NCBI RefSeq assembly: GCF_001677955.1
Contig: NZ_LELA01000079.1
Location: 1 to 64,000, forward strand
DNA: 64,000 nt
Reading direction: 5' to 3'
Source: Chryseobacterium sp. BGARF1
GTDB taxonomy: Bacteria; Bacteroidota; Bacteroidia; Flavobacteriales; Weeksellaceae
The notes below the pieces were generated by a model that was not told the origin of the DNA, did not search any database, and saw only the letters and a program-made list of their open reading frames with translations. Positions 54,636 to 63,137 of the stretch are shown piece by piece. Position 1 is the first letter of the stretch. Each line of letters opens with the position of its first letter. Both the position numbers and the translations under genes were made by a program.

Positions 54636-55007
54636 ATGGCAGATCACAACGAATTAGGTAAAGAAGCAGAAGACCTTGCTGCAGAGTTTCTATTAAAAAA
54701 CGGCTATAAAATTCTTGTGCGAAACTTTCGTTATCAAAAAGCCGAGATTGATATTATCGCTGAAAAGGATAACTTAATTATTGTAGCAGAAGTAAAAGCA
54801 AGATCGACTGATTTCTTTATTCTTCCACAGGAAGCTGTTACAAAAGGAAAAATAAAATTGATTGTTATGGCAGCCAATCACTTTATGGAAAAGTTTAATA
54901 AAGATCAGGAAGTAAGATTTGACATTATTTCAGTACTCCCCGATTCTACTGAAAAATTTAATATAGAACATATTGAAGATGCTTTTGAAGCATTTGATGC
55001 AAATTAA
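54636..55007 (+). CDS. yraN: YraN family protein
   Basis: 123 residues. The UPF0102 family has a PD-(D/E)XK nuclease-like fold; function is unproven. Typical elements are HNELGKEAEDLAAEFLLKNGYKIL, the D of KAEIDIIAEKDN and the E/K of IIVAEVKARST, followed by VTKGKIKLIVMAANHF and VRFDIISV. Length is normal. It lies 42 bp after the LD-carboxypeptidase gene and 75 bp before the SDR gene. A palindromic element lies between. Confidence 0.93.
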   Translation: MADHNELGKEAEDLAAEFLLKNGYKILVRNFRYQKAEIDIIAEKDNLIIVAEVKARSTDFFILPQEAVTKGKIKLIVMAANHFMEKFNKDQEVRFDIISVLPDSTEKFNIEHIEDAFEAFDAN

Positions 55008-55012
55008 TCAAT

Positions 55013-55063
55013 GTAACAATGTACCAATCATTGGTAAACTGTTATATTGATACATTGCTAAAT
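55013..55063. repeat. CAATGTA palindromic repeat
   Basis: CAATGTAACAATGTACCAAT near the left is complementary to ATTGATACATTG at the right, with an ATCATTGGT centre. Such runs of AATGTA/TACATT are common between flavobacterial genes. It sits in the yraN-SDR gap. Confidence 0.5.
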
Positions 55064-55082
55064 TTAAAAATTGAAAATTTTT

Positions 55083-55835
55083 ATGAAAACAATACTCATC
55101 ACCGGAGCAACTTCCGGAATAGGAAAATCTACCGCCGAGCTTTTAGCTAAACAAGGAAACAGAATAATTATCTGCGGAAGAAGACCGAAGGTTTTAGATC
55201 AAGTAAAAACAGAGTTGTCAATATTTACCGATGTTTTTAGTTTAGAATTTGATGTCCGAAATCTTAAGGAAGTTGAACAGGCAATTTCATCCTTACCAGA
55301 AGAATGGAAAAACATTGATGTGTTAATCAATAATGCAGGAAATGCTCATGGTTTAGAACCTCTTTCAGCAGGAAGTACTGACGATTGGGATTCTATGATC
55401 GATGGAAATGTAAAAGGACTTTTATATGTTTCTAAAACATTAATCCCGATGATGAAAGAAAGAAATTCCGGACAGATCATTAATATAAGTTCGGTTGCAG
55501 CAAGACAAACTTATGCAAATGGTGTGGTGTATTGCGCGACCAAAAAAGCTGTTGATGTGATCTCTGAAGGAATGAGAATAGAATTGACCGAATTTGGAAT
55601 TCGTGTGACCAATATTCAGCCGGGAGCAGTGGAGACCGATTTTTCTCTGATCAGATTTAAAGGAGATCAGGAAAGAGCAGCGACCGTTTATGCGGGTTAT
55701 GAAGCTCTAAAAGCTGAAGATATTGCCGATGCAATTGCATACTGTATCAATGCTCCACAACACGTCACAGTTTCTGATATGACGATTTATCCGAGTGCTC
55801 AAAGCGAACCAAGGACGATTTATAGAAAAGGATAA
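55083..55835 (+). CDS. Short-chain dehydrogenase (YdfG-like)
   Basis: 250 residues from ATG 55083; a TTG at 55071 is less likely. Rossmann motif ITGATSGIGKS is near the start; the NNAG is in VLINNAGNAHG, the catalytic serine in NISSVAARQT and the pair YCATKK. The VTNIQPGAVETDFSL region and the C-terminal HVTVSDMTIYPSAQ resemble YdfG-type NADP-dependent 3-hydroxy acid dehydrogenases. Substrate is not proven. The end slightly precedes the following secreted-protein start with 13 bp between, so they may be transcribed together. Confidence 0.88.
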   Translation: MKTILITGATSGIGKSTAELLAKQGNRIIICGRRPKVLDQVKTELSIFTDVFSLEFDVRNLKEVEQAISSLPEEWKNIDVLINNAGNAHGLEPLSAGSTDDWDSMIDGNVKGLLYVSKTLIPMMKERNSGQIINISSVAARQTYANGVVYCATKKAVDVISEGMRIELTEFGIRVTNIQPGAVETDFSLIRFKGDQERAATVYAGYEALKAEDIADAIAYCINAPQHVTVSDMTIYPSAQSEPRTIYRKG

Positions 55836-55848
55836 TTCAAATTTGAAA

Positions 55849-56280
55849 ATGAGATTCTACCCTATTCTATTCCTTTTTTGCTTTGCTTTTGGGTTTTCTC
55901 AGAATTATTCAAAAAAAGAAAAACAAGTGCTTTATCAAGCTTTTAAACTGGATTCATTGATGCAGAATAATGATTCTAAAATCTTGGATCTGTTTGAATC
56001 GAATGTTTCTTTCGGTCATTCTAACGGATGGATTCAGAATTTAGGAGATTTTAAGAAAGATTTTTCTTCTAAAAAAGTGGTTTATAAAGAGATCAAACAA
56101 ACAGAAGTTTCAGAAATCAAGAAATTCAAAAATACATTCAGTATTAGAAGGAAAATAAAAGTTTCAGGTTTGTATAAAAATCAAGATTTTGAAATGAAAC
56201 TGGCTTTACTTGAAATCTGGATAAAAAAGAAATCTAATTGGAAATTATGGAGCCGGCAAAGTGTAGAAATAAAGCCATAA
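55849..56280 (+). CDS. Small secreted NTF2-like protein
   Basis: 143 residues from ATG 55849, which opens a signal peptide (MRFYPILFLFCFAFGFSQ). A longer frame from 55795 would overlap the SDR and has no signal. The mature part has LYQAFKLDSLMQNNDSKILDLF, SFGHSNGWIQNLGDF and the late WIKKKSNWKLWSRQSVEI; this helix-strand pattern is that of SnoaL/NTF2-like proteins (DUF4440 type). Enzymes of that fold are diverse, so no reaction is given. It is exported, with tsaB 24 bp downstream. Confidence 0.75.
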   Translation: MRFYPILFLFCFAFGFSQNYSKKEKQVLYQAFKLDSLMQNNDSKILDLFESNVSFGHSNGWIQNLGDFKKDFSSKKVVYKEIKQTEVSEIKKFKNTFSIRRKIKVSGLYKNQDFEMKLALLEIWIKKKSNWKLWSRQSVEIKP

Positions 56281-56304
56281 ATTTGCATAAATTTTTAGAT
56301 TAAA

Positions 56305-56988
56305 ATGAAAATATTATATCTCGAAACGTCCTCAAAAAACTGTTCAGTAGCTATTTCAGACGGTGAAAAGTTGCTTTGCTCTACAGAAGAAGTTTCAGAA
56401 AACTATAAACAGAGCGAATCGCTTCACACTTTTGTAGAATGGGCTTTGGAAGGCGCTAAATTATCAATCAAAGATATTGATGCGGTTTGTTTAGGAAAAG
56501 GTCCAGGTTCATATACTGGTTTAAGAATTGGTGCGGCTTCTGCGAAAGGTTTTTGCTACGGACTAAAAATTCCTTTGATTGCGGTTAATTCCATGGAAAG
56601 CATGATAGAGCCTTTTTTAGGGCAAAACTATGAATTAGTTATCCCTTTGGTAGACGCAAGAAGAATGGAGGTTTATACTGCTGTATATGACGGAATTTCG
56701 GGGGAAGAGCTCAGCGCAACCGAGGCTAAAGTTTTAGATGAAAATTCTTTTGAAGAATTAAAAGACAAGAAAGTCCTTTTTGTAGGGGACGGAGCTGTAA
56801 AAGCAAAAGAAATACTGCAACTTCCAAATGCAGAATTTAATGCAGAGATATATCCTTCTGCTCAGTATTTAATAAAGAAAACTTTAGAAAAAATAAAGAA
56901 TGAAGATTTTGAAGATATTGCTTATTTCGAGCCTTTTTATCTGAAAGATTTTCATGGAGTAAAGAAAAAAACAAAAAGCGAAGAATAA
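56305..56988 (+). CDS. tsaB: tRNA threonylcarbamoyladenosine biosynthesis protein TsaB
   Basis: 227 residues. TsaB joins TsaD and TsaE to put the threonylcarbamoyl group on A37 of ANN-decoding tRNAs. The start KILYLETSSKNCSVAISDG and the GPGSYTGLRIGAASAKGFCYGL loop are diagnostic; PLIAVNSMESM and VIPLVDARRMEVYTAVY follow. The active-site residues of TsaD are absent, as in all TsaB. The last codons include a stem-loop, with the stop within the loop, so the gene's end doubles as terminator. Confidence 0.95.
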   Translation: MKILYLETSSKNCSVAISDGEKLLCSTEEVSENYKQSESLHTFVEWALEGAKLSIKDIDAVCLGKGPGSYTGLRIGAASAKGFCYGLKIPLIAVNSMESMIEPFLGQNYELVIPLVDARRMEVYTAVYDGISGEELSATEAKVLDENSFEELKDKKVLFVGDGAVKAKEILQLPNAEFNAEIYPSAQYLIKKTLEKIKNEDFEDIAYFEPFYLKDFHGVKKKTKSEE

Positions 56989-57000
56989 TCTTCGCTTTTT
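56973..57000. terminator. Terminator overlapping the tsaB stop
   Basis: AAAAAGCGAAGA (56973-56984) pairs with TCTTCGCTTTTT (56989-57000) around ATAA, in which the tsaB stop lies. It also precedes the minus-strand sprE end, giving a two-way terminator. Confidence 0.88.
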
Positions 57001-57002
57001 GT

Positions 57003-59570
57003 TTATTGTTTCATGGGCTTGGTTTCAACAGGAGCCTGGACTTGCTGAAGCTTCTGCATCGAGTTATTTCCTTGTTTTTTAGGAATATTATTATTATTAT
57101 TATTATTCTGTGGAACATTGTTGTTCATCGGCGTACCTGAAGTATTAGCTGGAACAAAATTACTGGTTTGAGATTGCATACTATTAGACTGTCCCGGTCC
57201 GTTAAAAGGACTATTAGGCGTTTTATTTCCTTTATTATCCGTTGCCTGGAATGCAATATCACTTTTCAAATAATTAAGCATTTCTTTAGCCTTAATTCCT
57301 TCCGGAGTTTTGGCATAATTCAAAACGATTTGTTCAAGCTGTAGTATCATTACTTCTTTTCCGCCAGTTTTTCCGGCATTAAATGCATTTAAAAGATTCA
57401 GTTTAGGAATTAGTGCATCTTTAGGAAATTTGAGAACTACTTGCTCAATTTTTCCCTGACTTTCTGTGAATTTTTCAGATTCATACAGCGCAAATGCCAT
57501 TTTATATTCGTTTTCAACTTCTTCAGAAGACTTTACAAAAGTACTGCTCTTGGGATTTCTTGCGAACTCTGCAAAAGAAGAATAAGGATAGTCGGTGAGT
57601 AAAATTTGCTTTGCTCTTGCCGAAGCTTGCGGATCTTTCTCATAATTCATGGCAAAAATTTCATATAGTGCCTGAAGCATTACTTTCTCTTCCGGTTTTA
57701 CATCTACCAAATCATAAAGCGTTTTTGTTGCTAAAGGTGTATTGGTAAAATAATTCTGATACATTACGCCAAGACCTAATGAAGCGGTATCTCTATCCTT
57801 TTTTAGCTGAGATAATTTACCGGCATCTGCAGGAATTTGCTCAATATAAAACGAAGGTTCAAAACGTCTCGGATTGGGTGCTGCTGTCACTCCCAAAGCG
57901 TCATTTTTCATGTCTTGAAGGGATGCCATTTTTTTAGAAAAACGCCAGTTGTCAACCAAGGCACGGTCTCCCCAAACCTGTTTAAAGGTAGATGTACCTT
58001 TACTTACGGTCCCTGTATTTCCAAAATAAAAGCCTTTTGCTGAAATTCCAAAATCTTCGAAAGAGTTTGAACTGTTGGCGAAAAGAGAATTGGCATTGTA
58101 ATCTCCGGTATCAAAACCTTTGCTTCTTTCAGCACGTCTTCTTTCGATTTCCTCTTTTTCTTCTTTGATTTTTAGTTTCTCAATATATTTCGCAAAATAA
58201 TCAGTTTTCTGTACATCGGTCATTTTCGCCAAAGAAAGAATACTGTCATTTTTCTTAATTAAATAATAGTTTTTAGAAATCTTTTTAATGTAACTTGATT
58301 GGTCTTGTAGCAAGATTCTCGAAGGTTCGTATGTCATAGAAGCTAACGCTGAATCATAATAAGCTCCAGCACCTATATAATCATTTTTATCTAAATAATT
58401 TTTACCAATCTCGTAATAAGCCAAACCTCTCACCTGTCCGTCAGAAACTTTTTCAAGTAGTGATTTTTTGAAAAACTCCTGCGCCTCTTTTTTCTTACCT
58501 GCTTTGTTGGCCATTAAGCCTAAAGCATAGTAAAACTCATTCTTTCTGGATGCGTATGTTCCTTTTTTGCTTATTTTTTCGAGATAGTCTTTTGCGCCTT
58601 CATAATTGCCTTTTCCATTGAATGTTTTGGCAATCTCGATTTGAGATTTTACTTCAAATTCAAAATCATTGGCATATTTGTAAGCAGCTAAAAAGCTTTC
58701 TCTTGCCAAATCTTGTTTTCCTTGTTCTTGTAAAACCTGACCTCGTAAAAATGCAATTCTGCTTTTTAATTTTCTGTTGCTATTCAGTTCAAAAGCACGG
58801 TCTAGTTCTTTAATCGATTCTTCTTTTTTTCCCGCATCCAAAAGTGATTCAGCGTAATAAATACTCAATAATTTATCGTGATCCTTGCTTAATTTTTCAC
58901 TTCTAAGTTTATTAAAGATTTCATCAGATTTATGGTAATTTTTAATCTGAGAATAAGCTAAAGCTTCATAGATATGAGCCAATGGAAGCCTTTTATCTTC
59001 TTTCATATGGGTGAAAACATAGTTTAAAGCATCTAAAGCTTTAATCGATTTTCCCTGATAAATTCTGGATTGAGCAAGAATAATATAAGCATCAAAAATA
59101 GTTTTGTTTTGCTCCTCTCCTTTTCTGATGACCGAATATTTATTAATGGCTTTTAAGGCTTTTGCTTCAGCAATTTCCAAAACACTGGCTCCTTTCTTCT
59201 CTTCCGGATTATTAGGGTCTTGAGGCTTATTTCCCTGCATTCCCAGTGCAGTTCTTCCGTTTTGTTGAGGGCGGTTTACTTCCGCCATTTTCATAGAATT
59301 TTCTGCAAACACTGAAGATTGTCCCAAATCACTTCCTAAAGGTTGTTCTTCGTAAGTTAATATAGGAATATAAGGCGCATAAAAATTGTCTTTATGAGCT
59401 TTGTCTCTTTCCGTAAATTCACTGTTTAAAGCATCTTTAGCGTTAAACAGAGTATTGTAATAGGTTGAAAATCCTTTTAAAAACTTTGATCTCGCTTCCG
59501 GTTTTTTCACTTTCGTGCCACAGGAAACGACGACAATCGCTACTAAAAGAAATACTATATTTTTTTTCAT
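57003..59570 (-). CDS. sprE: T9SS/gliding-associated TPR lipoprotein SprE (PorW)
   Basis: 855 residues. A lipoprotein signal (VAIVVVSCGTKVKK) anchors it. The opening after the cysteine (KFLKGFSTYYNTLFNAKDAL) and the many TPR repeats (about 130-480) are those of SprE/PorW, which is needed for type IX secretion and, in gliding species, surface motility. Late segments include YFTNTPLATKTLYDL, ILLTDYPYSSFAEFARNP and SESQGKIEQVVLKFP. The C-terminal 90 residues are low-complexity (N, Q, S, P) with an eight-residue polyAsn run. It reads toward tsaB; it stands alone. Confidence 0.9.
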   Translation of the reverse strand: MKKNIVFLLVAIVVVSCGTKVKKPEARSKFLKGFSTYYNTLFNAKDALNSEFTERDKAHKDNFYAPYIPILTYEEQPLGSDLGQSSVFAENSMKMAEVNRPQQNGRTALGMQGNKPQDPNNPEEKKGASVLEIAEAKALKAINKYSVIRKGEEQNKTIFDAYIILAQSRIYQGKSIKALDALNYVFTHMKEDKRLPLAHIYEALAYSQIKNYHKSDEIFNKLRSEKLSKDHDKLLSIYYAESLLDAGKKEESIKELDRAFELNSNRKLKSRIAFLRGQVLQEQGKQDLARESFLAAYKYANDFEFEVKSQIEIAKTFNGKGNYEGAKDYLEKISKKGTYASRKNEFYYALGLMANKAGKKKEAQEFFKKSLLEKVSDGQVRGLAYYEIGKNYLDKNDYIGAGAYYDSALASMTYEPSRILLQDQSSYIKKISKNYYLIKKNDSILSLAKMTDVQKTDYFAKYIEKLKIKEEKEEIERRRAERSKGFDTGDYNANSLFANSSNSFEDFGISAKGFYFGNTGTVSKGTSTFKQVWGDRALVDNWRFSKKMASLQDMKNDALGVTAAPNPRRFEPSFYIEQIPADAGKLSQLKKDRDTASLGLGVMYQNYFTNTPLATKTLYDLVDVKPEEKVMLQALYEIFAMNYEKDPQASARAKQILLTDYPYSSFAEFARNPKSSTFVKSSEEVENEYKMAFALYESEKFTESQGKIEQVVLKFPKDALIPKLNLLNAFNAGKTGGKEVMILQLEQIVLNYAKTPEGIKAKEMLNYLKSDIAFQATDNKGNKTPNSPFNGPGQSNSMQSQTSNFVPANTSGTPMNNNVPQNNNNNNNIPKKQGNNSMQKLQQVQAPVETKPMKQ

Positions 59571-59656
59571 TATTTCAATATAACTCGCTAATTTACTTTT
59601 TATTATCAGCAGTTTGATGATTTTGTAAAAATAATAAAATTTTATTTTGAAAATCT

Positions 59657-60211
59657 TTATAATTCCTTCAAAATTTTATAAACTAAATGCGTAGGAAGTC
59701 CCATTATGGTATAAAAACTTCCGTTGATATTTTTAATCTTTGCCATTCCTAGCCACTCTTGGATCCCGTAACTTCCTGCTTTGTCGAATGGTTTGTAGTT
59801 TTTAATATAAAAATCGATTTCTTCTGAAGTGATTTCATCAAATTCTACATCGGCAACATCGGTTTCGGTGATGATCTTATCTAAAGTTTTGATTGTAATT
59901 CCCGTATAGACCTGATGTATTTTTCCTGATAATGACTGAAGCATTTCTCTTGCTTCCATTTCATCTTTTGGTTTTCCTAAAACCTGGTTTTCATGGGCAA
60001 CGACCGTGTCTGCGGTCAATAAAACTTCATCTTTTTGAAGAATTCTGAATGCATTGGCTTTTAATTCAGATAAATAAGCTGCGGCCTCTCCTATTTTTAT
60101 ATGGTCAGGTAAAATCTCTTCACAGTCAATTTTTACGACTTCAAAATCAAAACCTAAACTTGATAGTAGCTCTTTCCTTCTCGGAGATTGTGATGCTAAA
60201 AGTATTTTCAT
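59657..60211 (-). CDS. maf: Maf-family nucleotide pyrophosphatase
   Basis: 184 residues. Maf proteins hydrolyse non-canonical or dTTP/UTP nucleotides. The start ILLASQSPRRKELLSSLG is diagnostic. ADTVVAHENQVLGKPKDE holds the substrate and metal loop, and YKPFDKAGSYGIQEWLG is the C-terminal signature (YxPxDKAGxYGIQ). This YhdE-type pattern favours dTTP/UTP pyrophosphatase. Length is normal. It follows the KdsC-like gene on the same strand and ends a run of four leftward genes. Confidence 0.95.
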   Translation of the reverse strand: MKILLASQSPRRKELLSSLGFDFEVVKIDCEEILPDHIKIGEAAAYLSELKANAFRILQKDEVLLTADTVVAHENQVLGKPKDEMEAREMLQSLSGKIHQVYTGITIKTLDKIITETDVADVEFDEITSEEIDFYIKNYKPFDKAGSYGIQEWLGMAKIKNINGSFYTIMGLPTHLVYKILKEL

Positions 60212-60258
60212 TAGTATTTATAAATGATGATTGATAAACGATAATTGCTATCTGATAA

Positions 60259-60777
60259 TTATACAGATTGCGTATTATCATCATGCCATTTTCCCTGAAC
60301 CTTCATTACCTGCTCAATGACATCACGCACTGCTCCACTTCCACCTTTGGTTTGCGAAATATAATCTGCAATTCCTTTGATTTCAGGAACAGCATTTTCA
60401 GGACAGGTGGCAATTGCCGAATTCTGCATCATATGAAAATCCGGAACATCGTCTCCCATTGTTAAAATTTCTTCGTTTTTAAGATCATATTTAGCTTTAA
60501 AATCTTCATAATCCACCATTTTATCATGAGACTTTGCATAATAATCCTGTATTCCCAAGTAATTAATCCTGTGTCTCACCATTTCATCATTTCCTCCGGT
60601 AATAACACCTATCAGATAATCATTTTTTAAAGCTTTTACAACTGCATAACCATCCAAAACATTCATTACTCGGCTCATATTTCCACCTGGCATCAAATAA
60701 ACACTTCCGTCTGTGAATACACCGTCTACATCAAATACAAATGCTTTTATGTCTTTTAGTTTCTCTTTATAACTCAT
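60259..60777 (-). CDS. KdsC-like HAD phosphatase (3-deoxy-D-manno-octulosonate 8-phosphate phosphatase family)
   Basis: 172 residues. HAD motif I is in FVFDVDGVFTDG (nucleophile D and acid D), motif II is VITGG (S/T position), and motif III/IV are SHDKM and LTMGDDVPDFHMM. The short cap-less layout and the KxSHDK segment match KdsC, which releases KDO for LPS. Other KDO genes are not in the window. It lies between the SIMPL gene and maf on the same strand (47 bp before maf). Confidence 0.88.
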   Translation of the reverse strand: MSYKEKLKDIKAFVFDVDGVFTDGSVYLMPGGNMSRVMNVLDGYAVVKALKNDYLIGVITGGNDEMVRHRINYLGIQDYYAKSHDKMVDYEDFKAKYDLKNEEILTMGDDVPDFHMMQNSAIATCPENAVPEIKGIADYISQTKGGSGAVRDVIEQVMKVQGKWHDDNTQSV

Positions 60778-60862
60778 TTTAATTAATGATTGATAAATGA
60801 TGATTGATAAAAAATTAAATCAATCGCATTTATTAATCCTTTGTTTTTTATTAATAAATATT

Positions 60863-61618
60863 TTAGTCGAGATTGTAAGTAAGTCTTACTGTAATTCTCG
60901 CTGATTTTTCCTTGCTTGAGGTATCAAAATTTCCACCATAACTATCCTCATCAGTAGAACCTTTTGCTGTGATCTGAAAGACTCCCATGGAGGCGTCTTT
61001 CAATTTCCCAAGATCTCCGTCTGCACTTTTTACAATTTTTTCAGCTCTTTGTTTGGCATCTTTTGAACCCGCTTCTATTAAACTGTGTTTCAATGAAGCA
61101 AGGTCAGAATAAGTATATTGTGCTGAAGATGGCTCAAACTGTACTCCTCTATTGATAAGTTCGGCCGTTTTGTCGATCACACTTTCGATTTTTTTCATCA
61201 AGACCGGATTCTTTTTAGCTCTGAAAAATACACTTTGAGTCGCTTTATATCCATCAAAAATATCTTCAGACTTTTCTGTTCCGTCTGCTTCTTTTGTCGT
61301 CACTGTACGGTAAGATCTTGAAAAATTAACTCCACCAAAAGCAAACTCTCCTGCTTTGAAACCTTTGCTGTAGAAAAAAGCCTTTACTTTTTCTTTGTCT
61401 TGCGAGATCAAATTATAAGCTTCTTTTGCATCCATTGCACTGGCGTCGAAACTTCCACCCCAACTTATTTCGTCTGAAATAAAATCTTTAGAACCAAGGC
61501 CAGTAACGGAAATTGTATCTTGTTTTAAATTTCTGTTTTTAAAACTTGAGCCCAAGACAAAAGCTGTAATAACGATAGATGCTCCAATGATGAGGGAACG
61601 GATAATGTTTGTATTCAT
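60863..61618 (-). CDS. SIMPL (DUF541) domain protein
   Basis: 251 residues from ATG 61618; a TTG at 61636 would add six. A single N-terminal hydrophobic helix (IIRSLIIGASIVITAFVLG) anchors or exports it. SIMPL domains form large periplasmic rings in some bacteria; role unknown. Family features are TISVTGLGSKDFISDEISW, LINRGVQFEPSSAQYTYSDL and the late KDAKQRAEKIVKSADGDLGKLKDASMGVF. It lies downstream of the DUF2520 gene by 28 bp and is probably in one unit with it. Confidence 0.88.
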   Translation of the reverse strand: MNTNIIRSLIIGASIVITAFVLGSSFKNRNLKQDTISVTGLGSKDFISDEISWGGSFDASAMDAKEAYNLISQDKEKVKAFFYSKGFKAGEFAFGGVNFSRSYRTVTTKEADGTEKSEDIFDGYKATQSVFFRAKKNPVLMKKIESVIDKTAELINRGVQFEPSSAQYTYSDLASLKHSLIEAGSKDAKQRAEKIVKSADGDLGKLKDASMGVFQITAKGSTDEDSYGGNFDTSSKEKSARITVRLTYNLD

Positions 61619-61646
61619 TTTTTTGGTTTTCCTCAAAGTTAAAAAT

Positions 61647-62399
61647 TTATGGCAATTGATACATCGTTTTAATCGATTGATTCATTGTTTTATAAATCTC
61701 AAGACTTTCGTCTTTTAATAACTGTTCGTGTAATTCCAAAACTCTTTGGTCGTTTCTCACTGCGGGTCCGGTTTGCGCTGATTTTGGCTCTATTTCAGAG
61801 ATTTTCTGAACGGTCTCATTAATCAATGGTAAAAAATAATCAAACGGAATTTCTTGAGCATCTGAAATTTCTTTAGCTCTTGCAAAAAGATGATTCACAA
61901 AATTGCAGGCAAAAACCGCCGTTAAATGAATGTATTTTCTCTTTTCATGAGTGCTTTCCATTACATTTTCTGAAATTTTGGAAGTTAGATCAGTTAAGAT
62001 TTTCTGGTCTTTTTCATTTTCAGTTTCAATAAAAAAAGGAATTTTCGTGTAATCTAAATCTTTAGTTTTTGAAAAAGTCTGTAAAGGGTAAAAGCTTGAT
62101 CTTCTGTACTCCCCTGTCAAAACTTCTTTAGGTAAAGAACCTGAAGTATGAGCAACTAAACAATCTTTTTTAGAGATAATTTTTGAAACATTTTCTATAG
62201 AATTATCACTTACACAAATAATATATAGATCTGCATCTTCCAGATTTTCTGTGGAATAGGAAATATTTAATTCAGAAGAAATTTTCTGAAGTTCTTTCTC
62301 ATTTCTTCCAAAAATTTGGGTTATAGAAATACCATTTTGAACGAAAGCTTTTGCCAAATGATAGGCAACATTCCCGGAACCGATAATGACTGTTTGCAT
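61647..62399 (-). CDS. DUF2520 / Rossmann-like NADP-binding protein
   Basis: 250 residues. The N-terminal Rossmann half begins TVIIGSGNVAYHLAKAF (GxGNVA), and the middle has DLYIICVSDNSIENVSK and VAHTSGSLPKEVL. The DUF2520 C-terminal helical half includes IHLTAVFACNFVNHLFARAKEIS and the late GPAVRNDQRVLELHEQLL. This family is related to F420 or NADP oxidoreductases and pyrroline-5-carboxylate reductase-like proteins, substrate unknown. The locus DUF2520, SIMPL, KdsC-like, maf is read on one strand. Confidence 0.88.
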   Translation of the reverse strand: MQTVIIGSGNVAYHLAKAFVQNGISITQIFGRNEKELQKISSELNISYSTENLEDADLYIICVSDNSIENVSKIISKKDCLVAHTSGSLPKEVLTGEYRRSSFYPLQTFSKTKDLDYTKIPFFIETENEKDQKILTDLTSKISENVMESTHEKRKYIHLTAVFACNFVNHLFARAKEISDAQEIPFDYFLPLINETVQKISEIEPKSAQTGPAVRNDQRVLELHEQLLKDESLEIYKTMNQSIKTMYQLP

Positions 62400-62508
62400 A
62401 AAACAAAGATAAGCGTTTTTAGTTTTGGAAGGAAAGTTGAATGATAACGGATGTTTTCAAATTAATATTATTGATATAAATCTTAAAAGTTAATATATTG
62501 GACTCAAA

Positions 62509-62542
62509 ATTGAATAAGTAATTTAACTTTTAGATATTTTTG
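62509..62542 (+). promoter_or_regulatory. Candidate promoter of the ECF sigma operon
   Basis: TATTTTTG (62535-62542) fits the TAnnTTTG -7 box and ATTG (62509-62512) lies 22 bp upstream as a weak -33 box. A seven-codon frame starting at 62555 (MKASYED) overlaps the sigma start at 62568 and is probably incidental. Confidence 0.5.
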
Positions 62543-62567
62543 TAATCCAAAACAATGAAAGCATCTT

Positions 62568-63119
62568 ATGAAGATTAAAGACGCAGAGATTATTGCGCTG
62601 ATGCAAAACCCACGAACGCTTGAAAAAGGTATTCGGGTGTTGATGGATGCTTATCAGAGTAGATTATATTGGCACATCAGACGTATTATTGTAGATGGAG
62701 ACCTTGCTCAGGATACTTTGCAGGAAACATTTATAAAAGCTTACCAAAATTTTCATCAGTTCAAGAATGACAGTCAGTTGTACACTTGGCTGTACAGAAT
62801 TGCCACCAATGAAGCACTGCAACAAATCAATAAACTGAAAAAAATGCAGAAAACTGATGAAGATCCGGAATATTATATGCAAAATCTGGTTGCCGATAAT
62901 ACACACAGTGATGCTGAAGAAATACAAGTTTTTTTGCAAAAAGCTATACAGAGCCTGCCTGAAAAGCAGAAACTGGTATTTATGATGCGGTATTATGATG
63001 ATTTACCTTACGAAGAGATATCTAAAATAGTTGATATGTCGGTAGGAACCTTAAAAACAAATTATCATTATGCCAAACAGAAAATAGAAGAATATATCAA
63101 AGAGAATTACGAGAGATAA
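62568..63119 (+). CDS. ECF-type RNA polymerase sigma factor
   Basis: 183 residues. Region 2 is seen in LYWHIRRIIVD...LAQDTLQETFIKAYQNFHQF and LYTWLYRIATNEALQQ, region 4 in LPEKQKLVFMMRYYDDLPYEEISKIVDMSVGTLKTNYHYAKQKI. Region 3 is missing, as in the ECF class. It would direct RNA polymerase to a set of stress or envelope genes. The next gene, 18 bp downstream on the same strand, is a likely membrane anti-sigma factor, in keeping with common operon order. Target promoters cannot be read here. Confidence 0.94.
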   Translation: MKIKDAEIIALMQNPRTLEKGIRVLMDAYQSRLYWHIRRIIVDGDLAQDTLQETFIKAYQNFHQFKNDSQLYTWLYRIATNEALQQINKLKKMQKTDEDPEYYMQNLVADNTHSDAEEIQVFLQKAIQSLPEKQKLVFMMRYYDDLPYEEISKIVDMSVGTLKTNYHYAKQKIEEYIKENYER

Positions 63120-63137
63120 TTTTTGAGAACCAACCAC

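Noticed and set aside
62555-62578. Seven-codon leader peptide ahead of the ECF sigma factor
   Set aside because: It overlaps the sigma start, has no ribosome-binding site or attenuator hairpin, and occurs readily by chance.
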